Notes: generated from the sequence alone by a model not told the origin. Shown: positions 12,132-25,334, counted from the first letter of the stretch. The stretch: 64,000 nt of DNA from Agrostemma githago (GCA_958450325.1 OY288249.1:59522166-59586165), one strand, 5' to 3'. A program made the numbers and translations.

Positions 12132-14189
12132 CAAGGTATTCATGTACGCAAGTTATGACATTATAGTTGAGCACGAATGTAGAATCAACCCCCGGCTTTA
12201 AGCCTGCAAGGCTGCAATTTGGTGAAAATTTTCAGTCACATACTTCGCATCACAAGATTTTCCTATACTACTCAGTATCACGTAGAAAGAAGACTACACG
12301 AGTTTCAATCAATTCCTTGTTCTTATGAAGGTGAAACCTCTCGAACCTAATACTCCGTAACTGGTTCACTCCGTTCAAGCTTAAGCAGTTTCAATCTAGA
12401 CTGTCTCAGGTTCGGCCATTCAAGTCCTCTTTTTTGGTCATAAATACTAAGGTTTTCATCCAAAGCAGAATTTCGTAGTCTCGGGGCACTTAGATTACGT
12501 CAATCCCTTAAGTCAAGTTTGGCCTCAATATTGTATCTGGTAGGGTTTAGTCAGGTCAATTCCTCAAGTCTACTTTGGGGACATTTTGGATGCGGTAAGG
12601 TTTAGGCCAAGTATAAAGTGTCAACCGGTTGCATACATGCTTGTTCGGTTCTATCTCTAAAGGATAAGTTTGAAGAGGTTTGAATGTGAATCAAGCTTGA
12701 CCTAGATCTTTCAAGCTTGAAAAGTGTGAACTCGGGTTGATTTAATGTAAAATTGACAAGCGTGTTCTAAGATGGCTACATATATAGCTCCTACAAAATA
12801 TTGGTGGCACTAGGGCACTTGAGTTGAGGATGAACTTAAACTCTGATCATCCCTACTCCCTAGTAACCTTTTGAGCTCACATCCACTCGTTAAATTATAT
12901 AATTGTGTCAATAAACACAAACCTTCCTCAATTTCCTCCAAATAATTTAATGCCTCTCGGAAGAAAGGCAAGGACACCCTTTCAGATAGGCAGATAGCAA
13001 TGAAATATCAAACTGAGTAAGCAGATAGAAATAGGGTTGAAAGCTATAGTGTCATCGCGAGCTGTTGAATCAGCAAGTAAAGAAGTGAAACGATCATCCG
13101 ACAGGGTCCTCATACTGTACCAATTCACGTACATGTTCATTATCAACCAGAAAGAAGCACGTCATGACTTGTTGATTGTCTTACAAAAACTAGTGAAGAG
13201 TTGATCATTCCATTCACTATCTCATATCCTAGAAGGATGGCGAAAGGGACAAATTAATTGCCATGAAAACTGAAATAAAGCAACCTAGCATCATATCAGG
13301 CAGCTAGCATTTCACTATATTCACTGCCACGCCTAATGGTACTAAATTATACTCCGTATTGAGTAATTTTTATAATCAGTCATGTGCTACATAAAAAGTG
13401 GTTGCCGGCTTTATCATGTGATCCACCCACGATGACAGCATCTACATTCATCAGTTTCCATTCACGCATAACCAGGATTAAGCATTAGTGCCATTGTGTT
13501 AAAAATCTCCCACTTGAATCAACTTCTTAACCCAATATATGCGAGCTATTTGCAAGCTTTATGTTCATCCTTGTTAAGAGGAGTATAACTTCTTGTTTCC
13601 TATTTTCAACTCTCAAATGCTGGGTTTTCTGATGCAGATTGGTCAATGAAAGACCTTGTCAAGAAGTTATAAAGGGGAAAAAAGAGGGGGGACTAATGGT
13701 CACTAGGGGAAAGACAAAAAGAAAGGAGAATCCCATTACCTATATAAATACTTTGGACTAAATAGCCATCAGAAAGCCAGAGCAGATTTTTCCCACAACA
13801 AAGAGCAGTAAGTAGGATTCCTTTGAGAATTCATGCAAGTGCTGCAATTGATAAAATATAATTAAACATGCAGTTTCAAGATAATATTACCCTAGAGTCT
13901 CAAAGGCTCCGTCAAAGTGCCCATAGTAGCGTAAGGGGCATAGTATAAACTCTCTGTTTGTGTCGTGGCTGCGGTATCGGTTATTGCATCCTAATCTCGC
14001 TAAATACAGTCAATATCATCTCAAAATGCGGTGCAATGTGGTCGTGGTTAACACCAAAACTTTGATAACTCAGTCGTGAATCAGTGTCATGGCCGATATA
14101 TAAACCTACACCTACATTAAGAACTGAACCGTTCACAAAATACAAGTTTTTCTAACTCCAGTTCAAATTCACCATCAATCATGTAGACC
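12132..14189. other. intergenic with weak coding-like remnants
   Basis: On the minus strand, segments 13116-13179 and 12923-12978 can be joined in phase to 12112-12203, giving a peptide with LPFFREALNYLEEIEEG, but I recognise no family and the join may be chance. On the plus strand, 13617-13670 reads GFSDADW followed by a stop, which resembles the RNase H motif of Ty1/copia elements. Nothing here is strong enough to call as a gene. Confidence 0.25.

Positions 14190-14260
<71 letters not shown>
14190..14260. repeat. (TA)n microsatellite
   Basis: About 70 bp of TA dinucleotides just downstream of the CRM gene. The short sequence ACTCACCATCAATCATGTAGACC-like is present on both sides (14169-14190 and 14261-14281), so the tract sits between two direct copies of about 20 bp. 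Confidence 0.9.
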
Positions 14261-14290
14261 CTCACCATCAATCATGTAGACCAGAATCTT

Positions 14291-16337
14291 TCATGCAGTC
14301 TTTTCTTTCCTGTACCGAGCTAGGTGTTCCTGATACTCTTCCAGCTCTTTTTCCAACCTCTCAATGAATTGACTTGTGTGCTCAAGAGACTGTTGGTACT
14401 TATACTTCTCCAATGCCTGCAAAATTATAGCAACAAAGTTAAAATAATGGCCACTTCCATGCTTTATAAACCACTTAATTCCACAATTATGATATACTGG
14501 ATTGGCCAATTAGCCAATTACCTTTGCCTTTGACAGCGTATCAGGAGGAGACATAACTTTAGGTTGCACATAGTTCTTCCCACGATAGAATATCACGGTA
14601 TTATCAGGCTTTATATCAATAACTATTCCGTTACTTAGCCGGGAAAGCTCTTCGGCAATCTCATGAACCTGCCCAGGTCCGCAAGGCTTACAAACAACCT
14701 TAACAGTTTCATGATTTTTCCAATGCAGATGCATATTGAGTACCACGCCTCCAAAAACTCCCCGTCTACCAACAGGGACATAATTCTTCTTTTTCTCTCC
14801 AGTGCGCTTCAGATAAAACTTCTCTTCCTCTGTTAAGCTTTCAGGATCATATGTTTCAGCTGGAGCTGTAGGGATCTCAAATTTTCTCAAATTTTCAATC
14901 AGCCATGCTTCCTTTCGTTTGGCCTAAGGAATAAAAACGAAATAATTTTGTTTAGTATATAAATTATCTCTTTTTGAAAAAAAAAAAAAAAAAACTGGAC
15001 ACGAGAAATCTAATTTAAGCAAGCCTAGTTCTGCATGAAGTGAAATTAAACCTGTTTCTACAAGATGTGAATCCAAAACCCATATATTTAGTTCACAATG
15101 CTAGAACGTTCATCCAACCCAAAGATGCCCCCTTTCTACGGAGCAGTTCTTTATTTCTTAAAACGGGGACAGTAAGAAGAAATCATTTCTGAATCAATTC
15201 TCCATCTGTTGGCTGCCTGGTCACAACTACTTGTATCAATCCTTCTCCGTACCTCATTCCATTCCATACGCTAGGCTAGAAGTAGACAGCAATAACATGG
15301 CTCCATATGAACCAAAATGAGAGTAGTGTGAGGATTGAGGAATAACAGCTACTTAACAATGAAAATAAGTAAAACTAATTTAGCGAGTCTTTTTACTTTC
15401 TTCCATCTTACTAATCCAGAACCAGGAATAATTCTACAAGGAATTATATGAGGAGTAATGAGGATTTATAGATGAGTGCACAGAAACTCGTCATCAAGTT
15501 GCTATATTTCTTTAAATAAGCAGTTGTACATATCATAGACATGCAAAAGAAAATGAAGCTTCAGTTAATCAATCAAATTGTAAGTACACAAAATTCATTT
15601 GAAGACAATAAACTACATCAATACACTGAGCATTAAATTGTCTTCCCTACAGAAAAAACGGCGATTGAAAATCTCTTTTATGCAAGTAAATTATGATGCA
15701 ACAAGCCAAATTGAAAGCAACAAAGGAAAATAGAAGCAGCATTCTACCTTTCCGAGTTTATATCGAATCCTAACAGCAGGATTAGGAGATTTCATCTTCT
15801 TCTTAGCCATAAGACGGTAAAACCTCAACTCATTCACCTTCCTCTTCTTAGACACCTTCTTCTTTACCTCCATCTCCTCCACTACAATTCTTCCCTTACC
15901 CTCCTTTTTCCACAAACACGAACGCATGAAACTAGTTCTATCAGTAAGCGAATCGCGAAAGGAAAACCTAACAACACCATCATTACCAGCCTTAATTCCA
16001 ACACATGAATTGCTGCTCAACTGCCTTACAGCAAACACTCTAGCATCACTGTCGAGAATCCAAGGCATATTTGATCTTATCGATGAACCAGGTGTCAAAT
16101 ACTTTACAGGAGATGAGTAGCTGCATAAATTAGTCCATTGACGAATAGTTGAATATGGAATCAAACGAAGTAGAAGATATTACTAATTTATAAACCAAGG
16201 AATATACGAGTAACATGATCTAAATTGGGGGGTTTCAGCATATGCTTGTAAGAGGGAAAAAGAAGGAACCTGTGAAAAAGGAGAAGAAAGGAAGAGTTGC
16301 AGATGAAGCGGTGAGATCTTGGGAACAGTGACAACAT
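14291..16337 (-). CDS. single CRM-domain (CRS1/YhbY) RNA-binding protein, organellar
   Basis: Four exons on the minus strand: 16270-16337, 15748-16120, 14522-14923 and 14291-14416. All have GT-AG borders, phases match, and there are 322 residues. The start is ATG at 16337 in a short first exon encoding a Ser/Leu/Phe/Arg-rich leader (MLSLFPRSHRFICNSS), which looks like a mitochondrial or plastid transit peptide. A basic linker rich in Lys follows at about 105-135. The CRM domain lies at about 177-262, with the conserved loop VGRRGVFGG and the end VIFYRGKNY; the C-terminus is a charged coiled coil. CRM proteins derive from a bacterial pre-50S factor (YhbY) and assist group II intron splicing or ribosome assembly in organelles. 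The layout resembles Arabidopsis At3g25440/CFM9-type single-CRM proteins. The organelle and target introns are not decided by the sequence. Confidence 0.88.
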
Positions 16338-16718
16338 CGTCTTCTTTCGTTGCTCTATCAACTGACACTCAGTCTCCAGTTTAAAGTTTTTAACTATCGA
16401 AAATGGCGAAAACTATCCTATCCGGCTTCTTGTTCATCTTCACTCAAACCTACATTTATTTACCACAATTTGCGTTCATTATGAGTATTTTTTATAAAAT
16501 AAAGAGATAATTGAGATGAATAATCCATATCGGAGTATTACCTATCTTCTTACAATAATCTGAATTACATTTTAACTCAAAATAAACCAATCTTTAAAAA
16601 CTACTCGTATCTTCTAAAAATGGACGGACTTGAATCATTCTTGACCTGCTACATCGGGTCAAAAATCAAAAGATGCGGTGATGGTAAAATAATTAGAAAA
16701 ATTACCTCAAAAATAAAA

Positions 16719-17122
16719 GGGAGATTTTCTACACGGTAACCCGTGTTTTTTAGCGTTTCTATACAGTATCCCCGCCTACATTTATAAACATACGTGGTAC
16801 TTACAATGTTATGTCTCTCTACCCTTTAATCCTTGATGATGTTTTCCGTCTTTTTTTACTCCCTTTTTCCATTAGTTGTGTTGCTTCAATATGCTTAATT
16901 GCTTGTTTATGTTAATCTTTCCCTCCATATCCTCACTCATTTTAAGTCAATTCAACACAACTAAACTAACGGAAAGAGAAAGTCAAAGAAGGACGTAAAT
17001 AAAACATCATTAAGGGTAGGGATACATAATACACTATAAGTGAGGGTACCATATATGTTTATAAAAATGCATGGATACCATACATTAAAGCTAAAAATAC
17101 GGGCTACCATGTAGAAAATACC
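16719..17122. mobile_element. MULE-type MITE with 9-bp target duplication
   Basis: A 404-bp element with inverted ends (GATTTTCTACACGGTAACCC on the left; on the right, read inverted, TATTTTCTACATGGTAGCCC). It is flanked by AAAATAAAA on both sides (16710-16718 and 17123-17131), a 9-bp duplication as expected of Mutator-like elements. Non-coding. Confidence 0.8.
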
Positions 17123-18164
17123 AAAATAAAATAATTATCGAAATGGGGTTTGTATCAAACTAATTATTAGAAATGGGTCCATGTCAATATGTCATCCTTC
17201 TCAGGTTCATTTCGGGGTCGCTATCTGATGCAGCGACTACACTCTACTCTCATTTTCCCTGCATAGTTTCGGTTAAGCCGCTAATTGAGAAAGTGAATTA
17301 AGTTCAAGTCGGCTAACTAGTTAGCGACTTCTATGTCTACTCTCATTTTCCCTGCATAGTTTTTGGTTAAGCCGCTAATTGAGAAAGCGAATTAAGTTCA
17401 AGTTGGCTAATTAGTTAGCGACTTCTATAGAGGACACATAATGAGAGAGCGACTAGAGTCCTCTTTCTCATACAAAACTTGGGTTTATTTGGTTGTCGTC
17501 CATTTATAGTTGTTTGCGACTTGAGTGTAGGTTGACTACTAAGAAAGCGGTTTGGATCCTTTACTTAGTTTCCTCTAGGATCAGAGGGACTGTTTGTATG
17601 TTTTTTGTTGTAATGACAGTGGGTCGCTGTTTGAGTAAGCGGCTTAGATTAAAACAACCGACTTAAAGCCTACCACTAACAATGCTTTAGAAATTTTGCA
17701 CTATGAAGAACCCACGACGACTTAAATGCTATAGAAATTTTGCAATAACACTAAACTAACAAGTAACAACAATAACTTTTAAACTAACAATCACAATTTG
17801 GTAATAACAATAACAATCACTAAGCAATACTCCTACTAATTAACAATTTCTAAACTAACAACAATAACAATTTTCCTCGCAAATTATAATTAAGAAAAAT
17901 AAAAAACAAATCACCTCAAATTTATGTAAATAGTGACCGAGAAAGGGTTAAGAGATAGATTAATACTAGCTAGGGGACAATTGTATGAGTTTTAATTGAG
18001 GTTTAGCATGAATTAAGGTGAGTAATTGGGGGAAATTGATTTTAGGATTAGGGAAAGGGGGTTTTCTGGTTAGGGAAGATGAAGGAGTTTGTGGAAATGA
18101 GGTTAAGAATTAATTTTATGAAGATAATCAAATACATTAATTCTTCAGTGAGACCGCTCACGGT
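17123..18164. repeat. 93-bp tandem duplication in non-coding sequence
   Basis: No gene. Two adjacent copies of a 93-bp unit (17244-17336 and 17337-17430) share CTACTCTCATTTTCCCTGC and TTAGCGACTTCTAT. Shorter GCGACTT / GCCGCTAATTGAG words recur up to about 17650. Beyond that the sequence is AT-rich with no recognisable content. Confidence 0.7.
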
Positions 18165-19242
18165 AACTAAAGTAGAAAATCCGGGATGGGCCGCCGGTCC
18201 GGCACGGTTTTTTTTGGCACACCTGGCACGACTCGACCCGACCCAAAAATTGTGTCGGGCACGGGCACGGCCCGGCGTGCCGAAAGTCAGACTGTGGCTC
18301 AGTTTTTCGCAGAGAGTCGTGCCTGGCACGAGCATGGCACGGACACGGGGAGCCCGACCGGCTAACAGGCACGAAGCAGGGCACGACACCCGGCCCGAAC
18401 AGGCACGGAAAAGCCCGAAAAAATGGAGCACTCAACGACATTATAGCCGTTTGGTTCGTGGGGGGTAACAGTTGTTTTTTTCCCCTAATTTTCTAAATTT
18501 ATAAATACCCAATTCATTGAACTTAATTTTCACACAAATCATTCTAATCTACTTGACTACTTCTATTCTTCTATTCTTCTTACAATCTTATCAATATTCT
18601 ACATTTCTACAATTTTACTATACTACTGTAATTATCAATTATTCTATTAATCTTATTCTAAATCTTGTTCTAATCTTATACTCCCCCCCACCCCCACCAC
18701 CCCACACTAAGATTTTCCCACTTTCCTTAAAAGGAAAGTCCACGAAGATTTTCCCACTTCAAAACTTTCCTTATTCATCCATTATACTCTCTTTCTATTG
18801 GTTACTTTTTGTGATTTGACATCTTGAACTCCACCCAACAATTTAGCATCTTTCATTACCCATTTCTTAATCCATGTGCCATTATGAAGTGGGAAGATCA
18901 TTGCAGGGGGAGGGAGTAATATAAGTTATAAAAATTATTACTAATGTTATAAAATTATTATATTTTAAAAAAATATAGTAATAATTTGTTTGAAGGTTTT
19001 TGTTGCGTTTTCTGGGGCTTAATTTGGGGCTTAATTTCGAGATTGAACTCATTGAAGTATCGATTTGATAGCATCGGATTTTTTGACATATTCAGGTTTT
19101 TGAGCAATTAAATATATTCTATCGAATATCGTTACTCGATCGCTATCTCCGGAATTCTCTACCCTTTGTTTGCATTTTCTAACTTAATCTCATATTTTTA
19201 TTAGTTCACTTACAAATAATTTGTTAATAAATTAATTTGTTA
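18165..19242 (+). mobile_element. hAT-family element copy A, 5' part only
   Basis: At 18175-18420 there is a dense set of GGCACG / CGGGCACGG / GGCCCG words in both orientations, the subterminal repeat pattern of plant hAT transposons. The leader that follows matches the 5' leader of hAT copy B at 21360-21800 (shared TCACACAAATCATTCTAAT and CTTTGTTTGCATTTTCTAAC). The match stops at the (TA)n tract at 19245, where another element is inserted. The downstream transposase part is not seen. Confidence 0.6.
18681..18916. mobile_element. Stowaway-like MITE inside hAT copy A
   Basis: Ends CTCCCCCCCACCCCC and GCAGGGGGAGGGAG, flanked by TA. Inner arms (GATTTTCCCACTT / AAGTGGGAAGATC) are also inverted. 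The matching place in hAT copy B (about 21520-21530) lacks the insertion. Confidence 0.75.
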
Positions 19243-20947
19243 ATCTATATATATATATATAGAATTAGGATCCCGTCCGAACCTTTTAGTTCTGTACGAA
19301 CCGTCCGAACTATATATAACAGAAAAAAAGGCGATTGTCTTCAATCAACCGCTATAAACCTACTATTACTTTTCACTGTTCATCCATCATTTCCATCATT
19401 CATTTTTCCCCAATTTGCGACCAATCAACCGCTATTGTCTGCAATCAACCGAGATCATCAATTCTACAAACAAATATTGAATCTCAATTCATCAATTTTT
19501 CAATCAACTATTCTTCTATCCATCAATGTGAACCCGGGTAAGTTTTTCTACCACCAACATGAGTATCCTGAATAAGACGGAGGAGTACTACCAGTATTTT
19601 CTACCACCAACATGAGTATCCTGAAGAAATGCAATAATAGAAATAGTAGGAGTAGAATGAAGACTGAAGGAAATCTAACGAAGACTAACCAGTATGTAAC
19701 TCTTAATTTTTTTTTTCCAAAATTAGTTTTGACTTGTAGTTGTAGCCCTCTGTAATGTTCATAACACTACAAATAATATTTTCACTCACAAAATGGAATT
19801 CTGCCACTACTTTTATACCACAACTCCACCCATTTTTTTTATTTCTTTTTTGACTATATTCCCTCTTCAACATTTTTTTCCTAGTAATAGTAGTAAAAAC
19901 AATTGAGTCAAACATTTCCAACTAACTCAATTTAATGAAAACAACTTTTTTTGAATCAGGGGTAAACCTTGTTCAACTAGTGTAAAACTATTTGGGAAAA
20001 AATATTAATAAAATACAATATAAATTAAATTATTTGGTAAGGCAGTCTCGAAAAATGCAGAGAAAAACCAATTCAACTAGGCAACTACTATGCTATATTA
20101 CTCAATGTCCTAAAGGACCGCCTAAGCTAAGTTTCGAAATAAAATTGTTCTAGCGAGAAAAGTTATTCAACTTGATTCCTAAAGCTCGATTCGACTTTTC
20201 AAATATAAGTCAAACGTCTATTTACTATCAGCCCAATCGAATATTTGGCTCAATTCGTTCCCCACTCTTTACTCGGCCCACTCCAATTAAATTGACTCCC
20301 ATATATATACATACATCTTGTTGTAGGTAGGAACCTTAACTTAATTAAGGGCCTAAATTAAGCTTGTAAGTAGAACTTGTAATGGATCGTCTACCAAGAA
20401 GGGGAAGTGCAAGGAGTCCCAGAAGATGAAAAAGAAGTGCGACCAATGTGACTGAGTATTAGAATCACTGATAGATGTACCGTCTCATGTGATACTAGAT
20501 AACTCGGACTGAATGGTAATTTGATCACAAATAGTACCAACAAAACATCAAAAAACCAAACTCCAACTCAGTGTTACCAGATTCGCAGTTCGCCGGCACG
20601 ATTTCCGAACTAGTTCGCCCGATTTACGAATTAGTTCGTTCGCGAACTAATTCACCATCACCAACGAACTGAATTTTGAAAAAGAAATTGCTCAATCAAT
20701 CAAGCATGAAAACAACAAAAATCAATCCGGAACAAATACTATTACCTTGACTCCCTTGAAAAATCTTCAGAGTTTCAACTTTCGACTTTCGACTTTCAGT
20801 TTTTTCGAGGAAGATGAGAGATGAGAGATGAGAGATGAGGAGGAGGAGGAAGTTGATTTCAATTTTTTCAATTTCAATTTTCAATTTTTTTAGGTCGATT
20901 AGGAGGAGGAAGATGAAAGATGTCCCACCGCACTAGGTATTTGATAG

Positions 20948-21061
20948 TACCGAAGATGTCCGTTAAGGTTAGATGAGGTAGAAAATAGGTTTTAGGTTCG
21001 AATTCTCCTTCCCCTATATTGTAATACGATTAAGTACGCTCTTCGTTGAATAAAAAAAAAA
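20948..21061 (+). mobile_element. SINE-like retroposon
   Basis: Contains a tRNA-type B box (GGTTCGAATTC) and ends in a poly(A) run. It is flanked by a near-perfect target duplication, TAGGTATTTGATAG at 20934 and TAGGTATCGATAG at 21063. No clear A box was found, so the tRNA parent is not identified. Confidence 0.5.
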
Positions 21062-21927
21062 TTAGGTATCGATAGTCATGGTCTTATGGAGTAAAGTAAG
21101 ACCGGGCAATCCGGGCCGGGTATCGTTTTTTGGGCACAATCGGCCCGACCCGAGTGAAAAATCGTGCCTGGCACGGGCACGACCTGCTGTGTCTCGGGTC
21201 GGATCTCGGTGGCGAATTGGGTGAGAAGCCCGTGTCTGGCACGGGTACGGCTCGGTCCGGCACGCTAACAAGTACGGGTTAAGCACGACCTGGGCACGGT
21301 GGGCCCGAGCCCGGAAAAAATGGTCGTTTTTTACCGTTGGAGTGCAATGTCTCTTTCTTCTTCTTCTTTTACCAGTTTTTTTTCCTATAAATACTCATTT
21401 CATCCAACTTTATTTCACACAAATCATTCTAATGTATTTTTAATCTTCTAATCATTCTTACTAATCCTCTCAAATCTTAATACTCTACATTTCTACTATT
21501 CTAAATTTCTAATATTCTAATCTTATGATATAAGTTATAAAAAATTATTAATAATCTTATAAAAACTAATATTATTAATCTTATACAAAATATAGTAATA
21601 ATTTTAATATAATAAGTATTAATCTTGAAGTTTGATGAATTGAAGGTTTTGGATGCGTTTTTGGTGCTAATATGCTATACTGAAGAATTGATTGTATCAG
21701 GTTTACGGTTTTTTTTGTTATAATATATCAAATCTCGCTATTCGACAGCTTTTCCGGATTTCTACGAGCTTTGTTTGCATTTTCTAACTAAATCACTTTA
21801 TTTTAGTTTTGTTAATTATTGTTGTTTATTACTTAATTATAGTGTTCACTCTTCATTTATTCACTTATTATAATTAAGTTAACTCGTAAATAATTTGTTA
21901 CGTATTAATTTGTCAATTTAACTACGG

Positions 21928-22087
21928 GTTTTCTAACGTGTGCCCACTGGGCACACGATAATATGTTAACTAAGGAATGAATCATCATTATGTTGTCTAA
22001 GTACGATAATAAAGAGTTGGTATTTTAATTTATCGTGATAATATCATTGAGTTTTCTTCCTTAATTAACATGTTAACGTTAGAAAAC
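21928..22087. mobile_element. small MITE nested in hAT copy B
   Basis: A 160-bp unit with perfect 11-bp inverted ends GTTTTCTAACG / CGTTAGAAAAC. A palindrome (GTGCCCACTGGGCAC) lies next to the left end. It is related to 5763-5957. Confidence 0.55.
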
Positions 22088-22367
22088 TGATTTAACTAAA
22101 TTGATGTTTGTTATTAAATTTGTTATTTGAATTGTTAATTAATCTGGTAATTAATTTGATTACTAATTTGATAATTATATTGTTAACTCGTTAAAATATT
22201 AAAATCATGTCGGAATCACACAACACCGAGCCAGCATAAAAAAGGAGTCGATCACAACAACGTCAAGGTAGCGTAGAACCCTTCGGTTCACAAACACCAC
22301 AATCGGAGGCACATGGTCAATTTACGACCCCACAATTTAACCAAGGTCCAGTAGCACGCTTTCATTC

Positions 22368-23067
22368 ATGAACTTTGGCACTTCGAGCGGGTCGACCCCT
22401 TACGGTTACAATTTAACCGAGGCGCAAACGGGACAAGGGTCCCAACAACCTTTTAACATAATGCCCAACCAATTTATTTTTGATACGTCCACAATGTCGG
22501 GGAGACCACCTTTACCACCGCATCCTTTTACACAAACATGTCAATTCGGTCATACTAGTCAATTCGGTCAAACGAGTCAAACACCGTTTACACAATTTGG
22601 ACCATAATCGTCTACAAAATCTCCACACGACACATCGGCACAAAGCGTGTCACAACACAAATGTTACCCCACAAACCGAAACGATTCAACCACCCGGCAA
22701 TGAGATAATTTGGCAGACGAAAGCAAAAATGGCTGAATTAAATCACAAGTAAGCATGACAAAGTTTCACTAAGAATGTAGATAAAAAATTTGCTAGGTGT
22801 AATAACTGTAAGACTGTGTTAAGTGCTAAAAGTTCATCAGGTTTCGGTCACCTAGGACGACACGCTAAAAAATGTGTTCCCATAGACGTCGATCAAACAT
22901 CCATTGACCAATTTGTGACCCGACCCCATCCACAACAAGACTATAACTATGATTATAACACATGTGCTAACGAATTATCCAGAATGATAATTCAAACGGA
23001 AAAACCTTTTGCTCTAGCTGAACACCCAGCGTTTAACAGATACTTAAGAGCAAACCAACCTTATTAA
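22368..23067 (+). pseudogene. hAT transposase N-terminus with BED zinc finger, degraded
   Basis: An open stretch begins with ATG at 22368, is Gln/Thr/Phe-rich, and ends at a stop near 22607. Further 3', another frame encodes the BED-type finger CNNC...GHLGRHAKKC (about 22789-22880), followed by SRMIIQTEKPFALAEHPAFN. That last motif is typical of the segment just after the BED finger in plant Ac-like (RICESLEEPER/DAYSLEEPER-type) transposases. Several stops and frame changes intervene, and everything after the N-terminal 250 residues is missing. Confidence 0.7.
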
Positions 23068-24426
23068 CTATAACACTATAACTTATACGAGTATTAATTT
23101 TAACTTATAACACTATAACTTATAAATATTATATTTTTTATAAACACCTAAATCATAATTAATATTGGAATCGCAACACAAAATATTCGTAGCACATACA
23201 AAACGCACATTGTATTTTCCGAAATTTTTTTAAAAAATAGATCGAGGCACAGCCCGAAACACGAGAACCGACATGAAAACCGAAGTAGGGGCACGAACGG
23301 AAATGGGCAAGACCAGGCACGGGACCTGGTCCGGGCCAGGCACGAAGCTCAGCCCAGCACGACCAAAATGTCACCTCTAAGTACAGTACTCCGTATATAT
23401 TTCAAAATAATTGTCACAATTTTGTTTTTAAAATTAATTGTGACAAATAGTTGATAACATTGTCACAATTGATATTTTTTAAATAAAATTGTTTATTAAT
23501 ATTACGTAACTTTTATCAACTCGTTTTAAATTATAGTATTGTCTAAATTAATTTTCAAATATAGGACCGAACCGAGTTCACTTGGGGTAGCGAATTTCGA
23601 ACCCAAACTTCGAATTCGAACCGCATCGAACTTCGAACAATGTATCTTTGCTCCAACTAATCAACAACCCCAATCTGCAATTAACAGCAGCATGGTTTTT
23701 TGTACAGGACATGATTCATTTAATCTGCAGCTACAACCAATCCTAGATCACTCTGATTCATCCAACAGAACATTAAAAATCAAGCTCCGACTAAGCGATA
23801 ATCATCCTACAGTCTACGATTAACAACAATTAACAGCATTCTGTATTTTAGTACAGAATGAGAAAATGACGAGCAACATTCTATATTTCCGCTGTTAAAC
23901 CTGATCCAACATAGCTCATATTCATAAACCTAATCAGCTAATCGAACAATTCCAAATGTGAAAATAACGTAATATTATGAACAAGCTAGGGCAAATAAGT
24001 AGCTCAAAGCACGAAACTCAAGTGAAATCAATTAAATTCAAAAACCTAATCACACAAAATCAATCAATCAAAGCATAGAAAACATCCACACTATCCTTGC
24101 AATCAAATTCCAGAAGAACTCAAAGAATTCGACGAAGAAAATCAACTGAAATAAATCAAATTCAAATATCGAAAATTAGAGTGAAAAAATTGAAAATTGA
24201 AATCGCAGATGAGAAATTCACAAACCTAAAATCGCGGATGAGATATTGAGAGAATTGATTGAAGGATTAAGCGGTAAACTGATTGAATGAAGGATTTGAG
24301 AGGATTGATTGAGGGGACAATTGATGAGAAAATCGCAAAAGTCGAGGGTTGAATTGGGGAAGAATGAACGATCAACAGTAACACTTGGAACAGGAGCGCG
24401 GGTTTTCTTTTTTTGGTTATCATATA

Positions 24427-24629
24427 CCCCTCCGAGTTCTATTATTGTCCAAAAGCTTTTGGGGTTGAAAATAAGGGAGGGGAATGAGTGGCTAAAAAAA
24501 GAAGAATGAAGAGAGAAAAATGGGAGAGTAATTGTGAACCACACCTCGATGGCCTGAAAAGAAAAGTGACACAAAAACCAAACTCAGTCTAAAAAGGAAA
24601 ATGGGACAATAATAGTAACTCGGAGGGAG
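24427..24629. mobile_element. Stowaway-like MITE
   Basis: Ends CCCCTCCGAGTTCTATTATT and AATAATAGTAACTCGGAGGGAG, TA on both sides; 203 bp, inside the F1 element. Confidence 0.8.
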
Positions 24630-25076
24630 TAGTTCGGACCGAACTAAGGTTCTGATGGGCTCCCGTCCCTCTCTCTCTCTATATATATATATATATAATA
24701 TTTAGTTTTATGTGAGAATCACTCCTTTAATGAGAACCATGAAAACTATGATATGAACCATTGGATCATAGTGTTCGTTGGATCCTTCAAAATTATTCAA
24801 TCCCATCAATTCATCACAATTGCTTTATCCTTCAACCCGTAACTCCTTCTCCTTCTACAAAATTCATCGACCTTTAATCCATAAATTCTTCAATCGACCA
24901 TTGAATCCGATTCTTCAATCCATCAATTTTTCAATCGGCTTTTCTTCAATCCATCACAATTGGGTATTGAACCCCAGTAACCTAAGTACGTTTTAATTTA
25001 TTTATTTTTATTTTAAATTCATCATTTTACGATGAACTTATACGATTAAATTCATTAATTCATTACAATAGTAATA

Positions 25077-25334
25077 CTCCCTCCCTTCATAACCAAACAC
25101 ACCACTTCTCATTTTGCCACTATTCACAAATCAAGAGCATCTTCGATATTCTAGACAATCTACAAAGTAAAATATAGTCATGTGGGATCTTGTTTGATTC
25201 ATCTTTATGAGTAGAGTGAGAATATCACATTTTTAGAATTTTTAGTAAGGTAAAATGAAAGATATTGAAGGTGTAAAACGTGTCTCGGCAATTGTAAAAA
25301 AGCAAATGGTGTGTTTTGTTATGAAGGGAGGGAG
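25077..25334. mobile_element. Stowaway-like MITE, insertion proven by empty site in F3 copy 2
   Basis: 258 bp, ends CTCCCTCCCTTCATAACCA and TGTTATGAAGGGAGGGAG, TA duplicated. In F3 copy 2 (near 61497-61512, minus strand) the same flanks join directly with one TA. Confidence 0.9.

Larger units (their letters stand above)
21098..23379 (+). mobile_element. hAT-family element copy B, non-autonomous
   Basis: A 2,282-bp element. Subterminal GGCACG/CGGGCC repeats lie at both ends (21108-21310 and 23230-23360). It is flanked by an 8-bp duplication with one mismatch (AGTAAAGT at 21090, AGTACAGT at 23380), the size expected for hAT. Inside is only the N-terminal BED-finger part of a transposase, with stops; the RNase H-like catalytic domain is absent. 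Confidence 0.65.
19243..24683. mobile_element. (TA)n-bordered element, type F1, containing nested insertions
   Basis: Bordered by TA tracts at 19245-19260 and 24680-24697. The left end reads AGGATCCCGTCCGAACC; the right end, read inverted, shares GAACCTTAGTTC and GTCCGAACT in the same order. A third copy of this end lies at 32985-33026. Inside are an hAT element (21098-23379), a SINE (20948-21061) and a Stowaway MITE (24427-24629). No transposase was recognised. The architecture recalls the (TA)n-flanked Micron elements reported in rice; assignment to that group is an inference. Confidence 0.5.

Noticed and set aside
12112..13179. Three minus-strand segments that splice in phase into a 72-residue peptide
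   Set aside because: No family recognised, weak first donor, and an overlapping LINE gag-like frame competes; kept only as a remark.
15691..16164. CRM gene starting from an extended exon at 16164
   Set aside because: That start is a TTG just after a stop; splicing from the ATG exon at 16337 is in phase and gives a transit peptide.
18048..18468. Open frames of about 100-130 codons, Arg/Ala/Pro-rich
   Set aside because: They lie in GC-rich hAT subterminal repeats; open because of base composition, on both strands at once.
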